Positions 47,461-58,345 of a DNA stretch of 64,000 nt are shown one piece after another; within the stretch, counting starts at the first letter, position 1; every line of letters starts with the position of its first letter. The notes under the pieces were generated by a model. The model searched no databases. It had not been told where the DNA came from and saw only the letters and a list, made by a program, of their open reading frames with translations. Both the position numbers and the translations under genes were made by a program. The stretch is from Myxocyprinus asiaticus (lineage: Eukaryota; Chordata; Actinopteri; Cypriniformes; Catostomidae), in assembly GCF_019703515.2 (NCBI RefSeq), contig NC_059373.1:19368281-19432280 (forward strand). The letters are read 5' to 3'.

Positions 47461-48766
47461 ATCATAGGAAATGTATTTGTTTATTACAAGAGAAGTACGT
47501 TCTACTGTTTATTCATACAAATGACTACTATATCACCTTGATTTTTTGTGTAACAATGGTGAATAATCAGTATTCCATATACGTGTACACATATGTATAT
47601 AGACTATTTCAAGGAAATTACGCCTTTGTCCCTTCAATATTTCCTGCTTGTTTTCAAACTCATTCAAGACAACAGTGGGAGGCGCTTCATTCATAGTTAC
47701 TTTAACACGATGAACGTTACTAATGTTAACACGTTTGTCATAAAATATCATTAATAAAATGTGGACCATGTTGTTTGGTGGCTGGATGCTCTCTGGATGC
47801 CTGGAACTAATGGAAATTTAAGTGTATAGATCTCCAAGAAAGTAACCACAAATGGACGAATGAACAGCAGCAGTGAAACAAGACAGCTGGATACGTGCAG
47901 TACTAACAACTGTAGCATGTCTTATCTCTGTTAGGTGAACAACATTTATGCCAACTAATAGTACAGGGTTTCTGCAGGTCGTAAATTTAGGCCTTAAAAA
48001 GCTCTTAAATCGGAGCAATAAGTCTTAAATTTATTAGGTCATGGTGTGAAATATTGCATGAGTGACTGGTTTCTCGTTGCGTTTAAGTCATTTTAAATTG
48101 AAGAATAATTTCTGAGCATGAGTAGCCCCACCAAATTTGCAGTCTCTAGGACACACTATGGCATCACCAAATTAATGTTTCTTTTGCGTGTATCTTTTGA
48201 ACCATTTGTCTTGAAACAAAATTATTTTTTCACGTAATTGCACTCCTCCTGATTATACAAATGGACCACTTAAATTAAAACTCTGCCCATTACAGTGGCT
48301 GCCATCTTGGATGATGATGTTTGTCATTTATTCGCTACATTCCTTCAAACTTTGCCCGATTTGCATAAACATTGGATAAAAATAATCTCCAGACTGATCT
48401 GCACAGAATTAATAATACCGAATTTTCAGTGATACTTGGTATGCTTCTTTACTTGGTAAACGATATTTGGTATGCTTCATCGGGACCATGATCTGAGGGT
48501 GCATGCAAAGTTTGGATGCACCACCTATGAGTCAAGAAATGCAAAAAATTATATCATTCCCATATTAGCCATACTGCCTCTCCGGCATATTGATTTTAAG
48601 TTAAATATCTTTTGAATGCATTGCCAGACTTGTGAGAAATTTGATGTATGCATACAGATTTGTGTATGCATTATTGGCATCTTATGCAGTCTAAAACTCG
48701 TATGACTTTCTTATGAGCATGAGTCAATATGTATGAGTTGTATTGATTACCTTTATGCTACCTTAA
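47461..48766. other. Non-coding stretch, nothing recognised
   Basis: AT-rich DNA lacking identifiable coding or repeat structure. Short reading frames on both strands show no known motif. Confidence 0.45.
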
Positions 48767-50121
48767 AGGGGTCATGAAATGCTCTTTTTTTATAGTTTCA
48801 TTATCTTCCCTGTGGTCCACTGATAATGTTAGTAAAGGTTTTCTTTCACCAACAGTCATCATTTTGTAATATATGATCATTTTTCACCCTGTCTCTGACA
48901 ATCTTTCTGAAAAGCTTGATTTTTGCCTCAGCTCCTCCTTTAAACTTCAGTGTAAACACTCTGTTATGATTGGCTAACAGCGTGCAGCCCCTCAAATTCA
49001 GCCATTTTTGAAACTCAATCGGAAGAGAATAAACAAGCACCAAAACATTAGAAATGTACATTTCACTGTTTACACAACGCACATCCAACACGTTGCATCT
49101 GAATATATTACACTATTCATCTCAAGCACAACTGTTAACACACCAGACGCTATAATCAATGATGCTGTCTACCATGGAAGTGTCCGTTGCAGCGTGTTAC
49201 TCCAACAGTAAACAAACAAGTGTCCCATTACATTTTGCACTGGTGCTACTACTGCCAACACCACAAAGAAAAGTTTCAGAAAGTTTGTGTTGATGCGCCC
49301 GGTGTAGACAGCGTGTCAGCATCATAAACAATCATGACATTCGAAATATTAATGAATGGAACTGTATACTTAAGTTTTGATCAGGTCCAATAGTGTTTTT
49401 AACTGCCCCATACCCTTAGGTGATAATTCTTTGGCAAATGCTCGTTTTATGACTGCTTCACAAGATGCACACATACAGTTTATCATCCTGCACTGAGGTG
49501 CACGTCACTGGAAACAAATCAAAATGGTCAAAGATGTCCATCTAGTGCGTGTTTACATACACCAACAATTAAAAATAGAGCTGATAGGCAAAAGAACAGT
49601 TTAAGCAACAAAACAACAAGAGCCACAACAGCTGATGAAACACATCTTCTCTTCAGAGTTGAAACATGACACCACACTTTTAAAAGCATGCCAGAAAGAT
49701 GACAACAATCAAAGATGTCTGTGTAGTACATGTTTGTATACAAAAATAATTCAAAATCCAGATGGTCCCCTTTCATGTTCAGGAGTAGTTAGGCTACAGA
49801 GAGTAGGCCTTTTGTCCTTCTCTCTGTCTTTGTTTACAAGCCAAGTGAGCACCAGTGGGCGGGGCCATGTGTGCAATGATTTTAAAATAGGCACTGATGT
49901 TGTTGCTGTAGAGACCATCTTGAATTAATGAGTACCCCAAGTGACTTAGGGAAGACGTGGAAGTAGAGAATGGGGTGTTTTGGCAGCTTGGTTTCAATAA
50001 ACACCTTTATTGCATTGGGGATTAAGTTTTGAGTTCTGGAATTTACAGTATGTTTTTATAATAGAACGACCTCTTATATTCAAAATAAAGGAAAATTTGA
50101 TTCCTCAAGACAATGACCCCT
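48767..50121. mobile_element. TTAA-flanked TIR element
   Basis: Begins aggggtcatgaaatgc after TTAA (48763-48766) and ends caatgacccct before TTAA (50122-50125). This gives short inverted ends (AGGGGTCAT/ATGACCCCT) and a TTAA duplication, as in piggyBac or Kolobok derivatives. No transposase was found over its 1.36 kb. Confidence 0.65.
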
Positions 50122-50125
50122 TTAA

Positions 50126-50590
50126 AAAGGAATGTTCCGGGTTCTATAAGCTCAATTGTCGGCATTTGTAGCATAATATTGATTACCACAAAAATGAATT
50201 TAGACATGTCCCTCTTTTTCTTTAAAAAAAAAAAAAAGCAAAAATCAGTTACAGTGAGGCTCTTACAATGGAACTGAATGTGGCCAATTTTTGAATGTTA
50301 AAATAAAGCATGCCATTTTAATTTGATCCATCAAACAAGAGTGTAAAGTCTTTAATGATCTAATAATGGTGTTAAGTAAATGAGTTAAGAAAATACATTC
50401 TAAATATTTTTCGGTTTTTACACTAATCTGAAAATTCTGACGGAGTTGACAAAACTGGATAATCATGAATCTTAATCATGTGTTGTACACTGGAGCCATT
50501 TAGTTTTTTTCCTCAGTTAAATCTGCCTCTATAACTTAAGCTAAAATGCCAAAATTTATCCCACAATTCTAACAGAAATTATCATAATGG
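50126..50590. mobile_element. MITE relative, abutting the previous element
   Basis: Starts aaggaatgttccgggttcta and includes gcataatattgattaccaca plus a ctttttctttaaaaa run. It resembles the left half of 27753-28262. The right end is not clear; 50590 is an estimate. Confidence 0.45.
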
Positions 50591-51585
50591 GAATGACGGA
50601 GTTGACATTTTGAAGCTGTGACTGTAGAGACCTAAACGTTGTTTGTTTAAAATATGAAAAACATAAAACTTAACAGAACATGTGTCCTGTTGCATCCACC
50701 ATGAGCAGGAAGTGGGAAAGGGGTACTCAGGCTGCGTTCCACCTCGCTTTAAACATCCACTTGCTAACTCCCTTAAGCACTTCCCCTCTGGGAAAACACT
50801 GCCACCATTTTGGAAATCCATTCCACTTCGTTAAGTGAGCTAGGGAAGTTTCTGTTGACAGACCCTCAACCCCTCGATTTAGACAGAGGGAGCGAGCCTA
50901 CTCAGATGGACACTTCAGGCAGCTCCATATCCCACAATGCAACTCGATTGTGACGTGACAGCAGATTGCGCTTCATCAACCCCACCCAACTCTAATGTAT
51001 GATGGAAGTGAAGTTAGGTCAATTAAGTAGTTTAGAAAAGTTGAGATTTTACAACATAATACTTGTAGCTACCTTTAACTGTTTGTCACACAGTTATAGT
51101 CTATATGATCATTGTTATGTACTAAGCAATGACATACTGTACATCTGAGCAGAGGTGTGTAGATTAGCCAATGTACTCAAGTAAAAGTACAATTACTTTA
51201 AAAAAGTAGAAGTAAAATGGTAACACTTTACAATACGGGTGCATTAATAAGCATTAGTTCATGCTTAATGAATGCAGAGATACTGTATAATGTATGACTC
51301 ATGATTAACCAAGCCATTCATTAATGACTGACACATCAGCAACTAATAAAGTGTCTGTCTGATGAATATATTAATTCACATATGAATTGCTATTAATTAA
51401 ATGTGTCATCATAGATTAATTCCCTAACAACTTATATGAATGAATAGTGTTAATTACCACAATGAGCCGAAACCATGTATTTGAACTTCCACCCAATAGG
51501 GGTACACTAACATGCATTAATACACGTTTAATTACTGCATTATTACTGCAAATTCATGCGTAAATTACAAAAATTACTTAATGAT

Positions 51586-52094
51586 TGTAGTGAGGACGCC
51601 AAGGCAGGAGTGTTAAGATCCATATGCAGTTTTAATAACATTATATATAGTAAAACAAAGTAACAAAACAGAAAAAGGCAGGCAGTGGTTCGGTACACAG
51701 GCAGACAGTCCAGACAAAACCAAGTAAATCTGATAGGCAGAAAGGTAATCCAGTAAACAGGCAATAGTTCGATACACAAGTAAACAGTCCAGAAAGGCAA
51801 ACAAAGTAAATCTGATAGGCAAAAGGGTAATCCAGTCAGCAGGCAATAAATCCACAAAACTCACAAGCAGGCTGGGAAAGAGGGTGGGTAAATAACGCTC
51901 AGAAATGTTGACAAGGCAAACAAGACTTCGCACTGAATGAGAGAAAACAGGGAACTTAAATAACCAGAGTTAATGTAAAACAAGTGTGAGAGTAATCAGT
52001 CTGAGCGGAGGATTATGGGAAATGAAGTTTGTGAGATGTTAATACTAACCTCTGGCGGCATACAGGAGGGGTAGCAGGTGCCGCAGGTGTAACA
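51586..52094 (-). repeat. Gypsy 3' LTR
   Basis: 509 bp, TGTAGTGAGG … GGTGTAACA on the + strand. It contains a tandem duplication of about 85 bp (caggcagacagtccag … tctgataggcag twice between 51690 and 51850) that the other LTR has only once. The partner LTR instead has an extra segment near 56935-56970. Confidence 0.92.
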
Positions 52095-53317
52095 GAGCCC
52101 CACCCCCCCGCGAACGGCTCCTAACGTGAGGAGGTTGTCTGCGTCGGGGTCTACCTCGACCTCTGGGAGCGGGACGATTAGAAAATTGGTGAAATTCAGT
52201 GATGAGAGCAGGGTCTAGAATGTCCTCCGAGTTAGTCCAGGAACGCTTCTCAGGGCCGTAGGTATTGAAGTGTCTGACCCCGGCGTCGAGAGTCTAGGAG
52301 TCTGTGTACCCGAAAAGCTTCCCCTCCATCAATGAGGAATGGAAGGGGTCTTTGAGGTGTCGCAGGGAAACATGAAAGGTGGGGGAAACATGGTAATTAG
52401 CAGGGAGCTGGAGTTTGAATGATACAGGATTTATTTGACGAAGAATCTTGAAAGGACCAACATACCTGGGACTTAGTTTCTTGCAGGGGAGTCGCAGATG
52501 AAGATCTCGGGTAGATAGCCAAACCCATTGTCCAGGAGCATAGTTAGGGCCAGGGCACTGATGGAGATTGGCCTGTTCACTCTGTCGGCAAATGGCATGC
52601 TGTAAGTGGACGTGAGCTTGATCCCAGATAGCCTCGCTGCGCTGCATCCAGTCACCGACTGCAGGTACATCGGATGGCTCCCCGGACCAGGGAAAGAGTG
52701 GGGGTTGAAAACCTAGGATGTACTTGAAAGGCGTGGTTTCGGTAGCTGGTTTGAACAGTGAGTTCTGAGCATATTCTGCCCAGGGCAGGAAATGGCTCCA
52801 GTCGTGCTGGTTGGCTTGATAGTAGGCCCAGAGGAATTTACCAAGGTTCTGATTTAGATGTTTGACTTGACCACTGGATTGAGGATGGTAACCAGAGGTT
52901 AGACTCATTGACATTGAGCAATTTGAAGAATGCAGACCAGACTGAGGAGGTGAAATGGGGACCACGGCCGGAGACAATGTCTTCGGCTAGGCCATACAAG
53001 CAGAAGACGTACTGGAACAGGTTCTCAGTACATTCCATAGATGAGGGGAGCTTGGGCAGAGGGATGAATCTACAGGCCCTAGAGAAGAGGTTCACCATGG
53101 TTAAGATGGTAGTAAAACCTTGAGTTGGGTAGATCCATGACGAAATCTACAGTGATATGGGACCAAGGACGTCAAGGGCAGGTAGAGGCTGAAGGAGACC
53201 AGACAGGAGATGTTGAATAGATTTAGAGGTGGCACACACACATTACAATTTTTTTTTTTTTTTTTTATATAAACATAGTCAGCGACCTCAGTCGCTAGGT
53301 TCTCCTACCAAAACCGA

Positions 53318-53714
53318 TGTGGCAGTGGGGGTGTGGTCAAGCGTCCGTCCGGAGAGAGAGTAAGTGGTAAAGGCGCTTGCACCTGAGCTAATTTATGTCT
53401 AACACCTGTCTCTAATTACAGTGAGCAAGAGGAGAGCGGCATAAGAGCCACACTGCCAGCAGACCAGAGAGAGAGTCTGGGTCTTGAAGCTCTTCATGAA
53501 GCTACAGAGTTATTGTGAAGCTAGAATCGTATTGTGAAGCTAGAATCGTATTGTGAAGCTAGAGTATTGTGAAGCTAAAGAGTATTGTGAAGCTAAAGAG
53601 TATTGTGAGAGCATGAAACTGACGTGTTGTGGCAACCCTGTAACTCCATTAAACACCCTTACCTGAGTGAAAGAAACCTGGTTCCCCGTGTCCTCCCTGG
53701 CAGAACCCTTTACA
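53318..53714 (+). mobile_element. Solo LTR nested in Gypsy integrase
   Basis: Begins tgtggcagtgggggtgtgg and ends cagaaccctttaca (TG…CA form). Flanked by accga (53313-53317) and accgg (53715-53719), a 4/5 target duplication. Excising it rejoins the integrase coding sequence (QNRL/FW then ENLATEVADYV). It contains attaaa near 53649 and a short tandem repeat at 53510-53606. No internal retroviral coding sequence remains, hence a solo LTR. The family is not named. Confidence 0.78.
53510..53606 (+). repeat. Minisatellite in solo LTR
   Basis: Five to six tandem units of roughly 17-20 bp of the form tattgtgaagctagaatcg / tattgtgaagctaaagag, with length variation between units. Confidence 0.85.
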
Positions 53715-54119
53715 ACCGGTTTTGCACTAACCTGCAAGTAGCTTGAGTGCCTGGATGTCCTGAGCAGGCCGAGTCATGAACCCACTGTAGTACTCTGTTG
53801 CGTAAGGAGCTGGGAACAAAGACCTTATCTGGAGGGCAGTCAGCGGGAGTGGGTTCTTGGTTCTGAGCTTGGTTGATGTCTGCCATTATGTCCCATTGTA
53901 TGGGAGTGACAAAGAGAGTAGGTGGGATAATGGAAGTCACAGGGTTGTTGCCAGTAGTGGACCCATAAATGCAAGACAGGGTGTCGGCTTTGGTGTTCTT
54001 GGAGCCAGGTCAAAAGGTGATGGTGAAATCGAACCTGAAGAGGGAACATAAAGACTGACGAGGATTTAAGCATTTAGCAGACTGAATATATTCCGGGTTG
54101 CGATGACCCGTGATTACCA

Positions 54120-54754
54120 GAAAAGGATGACGTCTCTCTAGCCAATGTCTCCACTCCTCACAAAGCTACCTTCATGGCTAAGAGTTCTCGGTTGCCGACA
54201 TCGTAGTTTCTCTCCGCAGCAGATATCTTGCGTGAGTAGAAGGCACAGGGATGAACTTTGGCGGGAGATCCTTGTTATTGGGAAAGTACCACACCAACTC
54301 CTGAGTCAGAGGCATCCACTTCCAGCACTAAGGGTTTAGTGGGGTCTGGATGGAGAATGGGGGCAGTAGTGAAGCGACATTTGAGGTTATCGAAGGCTTG
54401 ATGAGCAGGAGGTGTCCAGTTAAGTTTCTAGGCTTTACCATGGAGCAATGAGGTAAGTTGGGCAGCCACCAAGCTGAAACCTCAGATGAATCGTCTGTAG
54501 AAGTTGTCAAAACCAAGGAAGTGCTGTAGTTCTTTGACACAGGTAGTGGCCACTGCAGCAAGGTTTGTACCTTGGAAGGGTCCATGGTGACCCCCTCAGG
54601 AAAGATGACATATCCCAGAAAAGAGATAGAGAAATGTGAGTTTCATCAGCCTACTATCTTAGCATACCATTGATGTTGGATGAGGCGGTTGAGCACCTCT
54701 CTGACGTGTTGAACGTGCTGACTGAGGGAAGAAGAGTATATAAGAATGTCATCT

Positions 54755-54788
<34 letters not shown>

Positions 54789-55184
54789 AACCCATTTGCC
54801 AATGAGATCACGAAATGTTATTTACAAAGGCTTGGAAGACAGATGAACTGTTGGAAAGTCCAAAAGGCATTACCTGGTATTCGTAGTGGCATTGTGTGTA
54901 GAAAAGGCAGTCTTCCATTCATCCCCCTCCCGGATGGGGATTAAATTGTAGGAATTACGAAGATCCAGTTTGGTGTAGATCTTGGCATCTCGTAACTGCT
55001 CCAACGCCGCTGGTACCAGAGGGATAGGATAGCGATATTTGATGGTGACTGAGTTCAGGCCTCGATAGTCAGTGCATGGACGAAGACCCCCATCCTTTAT
55101 TCCTACGAAGAAGAAAGCAGCAGAAGCAGAAGTGGATGGTCGAACGTATCCTTTTTCAAGAGATTCCGAAATGTACTCCTCCAT
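54120..55184 (-). pseudogene. Gypsy reverse transcriptase and RNase H start
   Basis: The RT begins [20 protein letters not shown] and has [40 protein letters not shown] and [20 protein letters not shown], whose LDLR box holds the first catalytic Asp. The second catalytic box (YxDD) lies at about 54740-54760, where DDILIYS can still be read right beside a (CA)n run that replaces the preceding residues. The connection/RNase H region follows in broken frames (MDPSKVQTLLQWPLPVS at 54585). The functional RT would copy element RNA in the particle. Confidence 0.85.
54757..54787. repeat. (CA)n microsatellite inside Gypsy RT
   Basis: About 15 CA units (TG on the coding strand) placed exactly at the codons before the DD of the YxDD catalytic box. 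Confidence 0.95.
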
Positions 55185-55591
55185 GGCTTTAGTCTCAGGT
55201 TCAGATAAGGGGTATATCCATCCACGTGGAGGAGAGGAGCCTGGCAGAAGGTCAGTGGCACAATCACAGGAACGGTGTGGCAGAAGCTGAGTAGCCTTGG
55301 CTTTGCTGAATGCCTCCTGGAGATACGAATAACAATGTAGCAGGATCGAACTCTCCTTTTCAGGGAGGTTGAGGCAAGACTGGAAATTAGAAGCACTCCA
55401 ATGAGTGATTTGTCCAGCTCTCCAGTAGAGCTCAGGGTTGTGAAGTCTCAGCCATGGCAGACCAAGAACAATCTGTTTCTTAGGAGAGTGAGTGACGAGG
55501 AACTGAATTTCCTCATGATGAAAGAGTCCAACTTGAAGACGAATGGGTTGGGTGATTTGTTGAATCTTGCCAGAGCCCAGGGGTCGTCCGT

Positions 55592-55792
55592 CTAGTGCTG
55601 AGACATGTAAAGGAGGGACACATGGGACAAGACATTAAGACTCGTGGCGAGAGCCAGGTCAATGAAGTTATCTGCAGTCCCTGAATCTAAAATGGCAGAC
55701 AATTGATGTTCATTGTTTTGAACATGCAACATGACAGAAAGTTCAAACTGTTCAATAAGAATTACGTTTGGAAGTTCTGAACTCACCGCCAC
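55592..55792 (-). pseudogene. Gypsy protease region
   Basis: Contains QLSAILDSGTADNFIDLALA, with the aspartic protease active-site triad as DSG. In frame with the zinc knuckle upstream; frameshifted relative to the RT. Confidence 0.8.
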
Positions 55793-55819
55793 ATCCTCCT
55801 TCCTAGGGGGACGAGTTGG

Positions 55820-56739
55820 GCAGGCAGCCAGTAAATGTCCCGACTGTTCGCAGTAGATACATAATCTCTCTGAGACGGTGTTGTCATTCCTCAGAGGAGA
55901 GAGAGAAGACCCACTTGCATAGGCTCGTGATGACTGGTTGCAGCAATGTCAGAGTGACGTGACTGTAGAGAACTGACTGGACAATGGGCTTTGATCAGAT
56001 TATCCAGGCGAATGGCTAATTTGAATTCATCGAGAGATTTCCCCTCATCATGACATGCTACCTCAGATTGAAGATCGGGATTTAACCCCTGACGGAACAA
56101 CAGCTTCAAAGTGTCCTCCACCCACACAGTTTGCGCTGCTAGTGTGCGGAAAGATAAGGCGAATTCAGCAACAGACTTCTTCCCCTGTTTTAAACTCATT
56201 AGAAGTTCTCCCGGGTCCTTCCCACCCTCAGAATGTTCAAAAAACAACCGTAAACGAGCTAGGAAGTGAGACAAGGAACCCTTTAAAATGTTTTCATAAC
56301 TCCAAACTGCCGTAGCCCAGTCTAGAGCTTTTCCTGACAGCAATGATACAATGATGGAAACACAAGATTCATCATTGGGATACATTAGAGGTAGTTGAGA
56401 CAGAAAAAGCTCACATTGTAAGAGAAATACTCACTTACTGGGTGATCCGTCAAACTTCTCAGGAAGCGAGAGTCGAGGATAAACAACAGTTGCAGAGTGC
56501 GTTATGCTGCAGGCAGAGTTGTTAGTGGAAACCCCCTTCGGAGATACTTGTGAGTTTAGCTGCACGGATTTAAAGAGTTCTTCCGTGATTGAGGTGAGCT
56601 TGCACAGCTGATGATGGTGATTGTTAAGCATGGCTGCTTGTGCTGAAACAAGCTTGTGTAACTGTTGGAAAGCTGCTGGATCTAAGTCTGGCGAAGTCTT
56701 CTGTAGCGAGGACGCCGAGGCAGGAGAGTTAAGATCCAT
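55820..56739 (-). pseudogene. Gypsy gag
   Basis: Starts MDLNSPASASSLQKTSPDLD, the first dozen residues encoded inside the LTR. Then come a Leu/Gln-rich helical region and PRLSLPEKFDGSPSK, with a TGA at 56431-56433 where a codon such as CGA is expected. The capsid-like part continues in frame (PNDESCVSIIVSLLSGKALD, SVAEFALSFRTLAAQ, LFRQGLNPDL) to about 55891. After a frameshift, a zinc knuckle C-x2-C-x4-H-x4-C (CIYCEQSGHLLAAC) is intact at 55820-55861. It would form the virus-like particle core and bind element RNA. Confidence 0.85.
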
Positions 56740-57168
56740 ATGCAGTTTTAATAACAGTATATATAGTAAAACAAATCAACAAAACAACAGAGAGAACAAA
56801 AGGCAGGCAGTGGTCCACACAGGTAAACAGTCCAGAAAGGAAAACCAAGTAAATCCGATAGGCAGAAGGGTAATCCAGTAAACAGGCAATAAATCCACAA
56901 AACTCACAAGCAGGCTGGGAAATACAAGAAATAGGCAGGAGTCAAAACACAGGGAAAACAGGGTGGGTAAATAACACTCAGAAATGTTGACAAGGCAAAC
57001 AAGATTTTGCATTGAATGCAAGAATACAGGGAACTTAAATAACCAGAGTTAATGTGAAACAAGTGTGAGAGTAATCAGTCTGAGCGGAGGATCATGAGAT
57101 GTTAATACTCAGGGGATGGTGACCTCTGGTGGCGTACTGGAGAAGTAGCAGGTGCAGCAGGTGTAACA
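56702..57168 (-). repeat. Gypsy 5' LTR (relative to element transcription)
   Basis: 467 bp. On the minus strand it starts tgttacacctgctgcacctg. It contains a TATA-like gttatttaagttcc and a terminal attaaaactgcatatggatc with an ATTAAA poly(A)-type signal. The gag ATG lies inside this LTR at 56737-56739, only about 37 bp before the LTR end. Confidence 0.92.
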
Positions 57169-57668
57169 ATGATGAGTTAATAGTCATGTGCCTCAACAAG
57201 TAAAGTCATAACATAATAATATCTTTGCAAACCATTAGTTAATGATTCATTAAAACAAATGCTGATACAGCCAAAGTACTGCCTAAAAAGTCATGACTTG
57301 AGAACTAATTTATCATTAATCACCATCATTGGACTTTATAAAAGCTGTTTATTTAACATCAGTTTCCAAAAATATTTCCTCACAAAACAAATTAAAAAAC
57401 AGAGGGATGCAGAGATAAAAAAGAGATATATATGTCACTATGACATTAACTTTTGAGTGGTCATAGTGAGGGGGATATATATTTATTTAATTATTTTATA
57501 TTTTGTATATGTTTTAATGTTTTGTTTTAATGTAATGTTTTTTGGAAACTTTTGAGCTAAACGAATGTTAAACAGCTTTAACATAATTGCCATGAAACAA
57601 GCCAATGACCTGCAAGACACTGAAAAAAATAAAGGTGTTACATCAGCCCTGTTAACAGTTTGTCATGG

Positions 57669-57670
<2 letters not shown>

Positions 57671-57747
<77 letters not shown>
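57671..57747. repeat. (AT)n microsatellite
   Basis: Uninterrupted TA dinucleotides of about 38 units in the loop between the two arms of the long-TIR element. The Ile-Tyr run in one frame is an artefact. Confidence 0.97.
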
Positions 57748-57750
<3 letters not shown>

Positions 57751-58286
57751 TACCGTTCAAAAGTTTGGGGTCACTTGCCTGAAATGTTTCTCATGATCAT
57801 GATGATTTTTCTTAAAAATCTTTTGATCTGAAGGTGTATGCTTAAATGTTTGAAATTAGTTTTGTAGACAAAAATATAATTGTGCCAAGATATTAATTTA
57901 TTTAATTACAAAACTAAAATTTTATTTAAAAAAAAAAGTTTTTGAAATTGATGACTTGGGCCGAATAATAAAGAAAAGCAGCCAATAAGTGCCCAACATA
58001 GATGGGAACTCCTTCAGTACTGTTTAAAAAGCATCCCAGGGTGATACCTCAAGAAGTTGGTTGAGAAAATGGCAAGAGTACATTTCTGCAAAATCTGGGC
58101 AAAGTGTGGCCACTTTGAAGATGCTAAAATATAACATAGTTTTTTAGTTATTTTTATTTTATTTTTTTTAGTCACAACATAATTCCCATATTTCCATTTC
58201 TATTATTCCATAGTTGTGATGACTTTACTATTATTCTAAAATGTGAAAAAAAGTAAGTGACCTTAAACTTTTGAAGGGTAGTGTAT
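57748..58286. mobile_element. Tc1/mariner-type MITE
   Basis: Left TIR ctaccgttcaaaagtttggg and right TIR aaacttttgaagggtagtgt are the widespread teleost Tc1-type ends (CAAAAGTTT core). The interior is AT-rich with no transposase. It lies within the loop of the long-TIR element. Confidence 0.75.
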
Positions 58287-58345
58287 ACACTACCCTTCAA
58301 AAGTTTAAGGTCACTTACTTTTTTTTCACATTTTAGAATGTGAAT
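58230..58345. repeat. Near-perfect palindrome at the MITE right end
   Basis: The right TIR and subterminal region (ttctaaaatgtgaaaaaaag…gggtagtgt) is followed at once by its reverse complement (acactacccttcaaaagttt…cacattttagaa), with arms of about 55 bp centred near 58286/58288. Confidence 0.88.

Larger units (their letters stand above)
52175..53940 (-). pseudogene. Gypsy integrase and decayed chromodomain, interrupted
   Basis: The zinc-binding N-terminus (VLQWVHDSACSGHPGTQATC) lies at about 53700-53850. The core follows after a 397-bp insertion ([40 protein letters not shown], then [20 protein letters not shown]), with catalytic Asp/Glu positions partly mutated. The C-terminal region reads [36 protein letters not shown] and [14 protein letters not shown]. 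After a frameshift, remnants [20 protein letters not shown] match a chromodomain end near 52180-52290. Chromodomains bias insertion toward modified chromatin in this family. Confidence 0.87.
51586..57168 (-). mobile_element. Ty3/Gypsy chromodomain-type LTR retrotransposon
   Basis: Two LTRs (51586-52094 and 56702-57168) of TGT…ACA form are flanked by a perfect 5-bp duplication atgat (51581-51585 and 57169-57173). Reading on the minus strand, gag, protease, reverse transcriptase, RNase H, integrase and a decayed chromodomain follow in the Gypsy order. A G-rich polypurine tract (the + strand shows cccccaccccccc-like sequence at 52095-52112) lies next to the 3' LTR. Integrase is interrupted by a solo LTR, and RT by a (CA)n run. 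Many stops; inactive. It resembles fish chromoviruses of the Tf1/sushi type. Confidence 0.93.

Noticed and set aside
53253..53275. T-homopolymer considered as the poly(A) tail of a nested retroposon
   Set aside because: Integrase coding reads on both sides of it. The real insertion borders are the TSDs at 53313-53317 and 53715-53719, so the run looks like a local expansion.
57565..57831. Open frame with Ile-Tyr repeats
   Set aside because: Translation of the (AT)n microsatellite.
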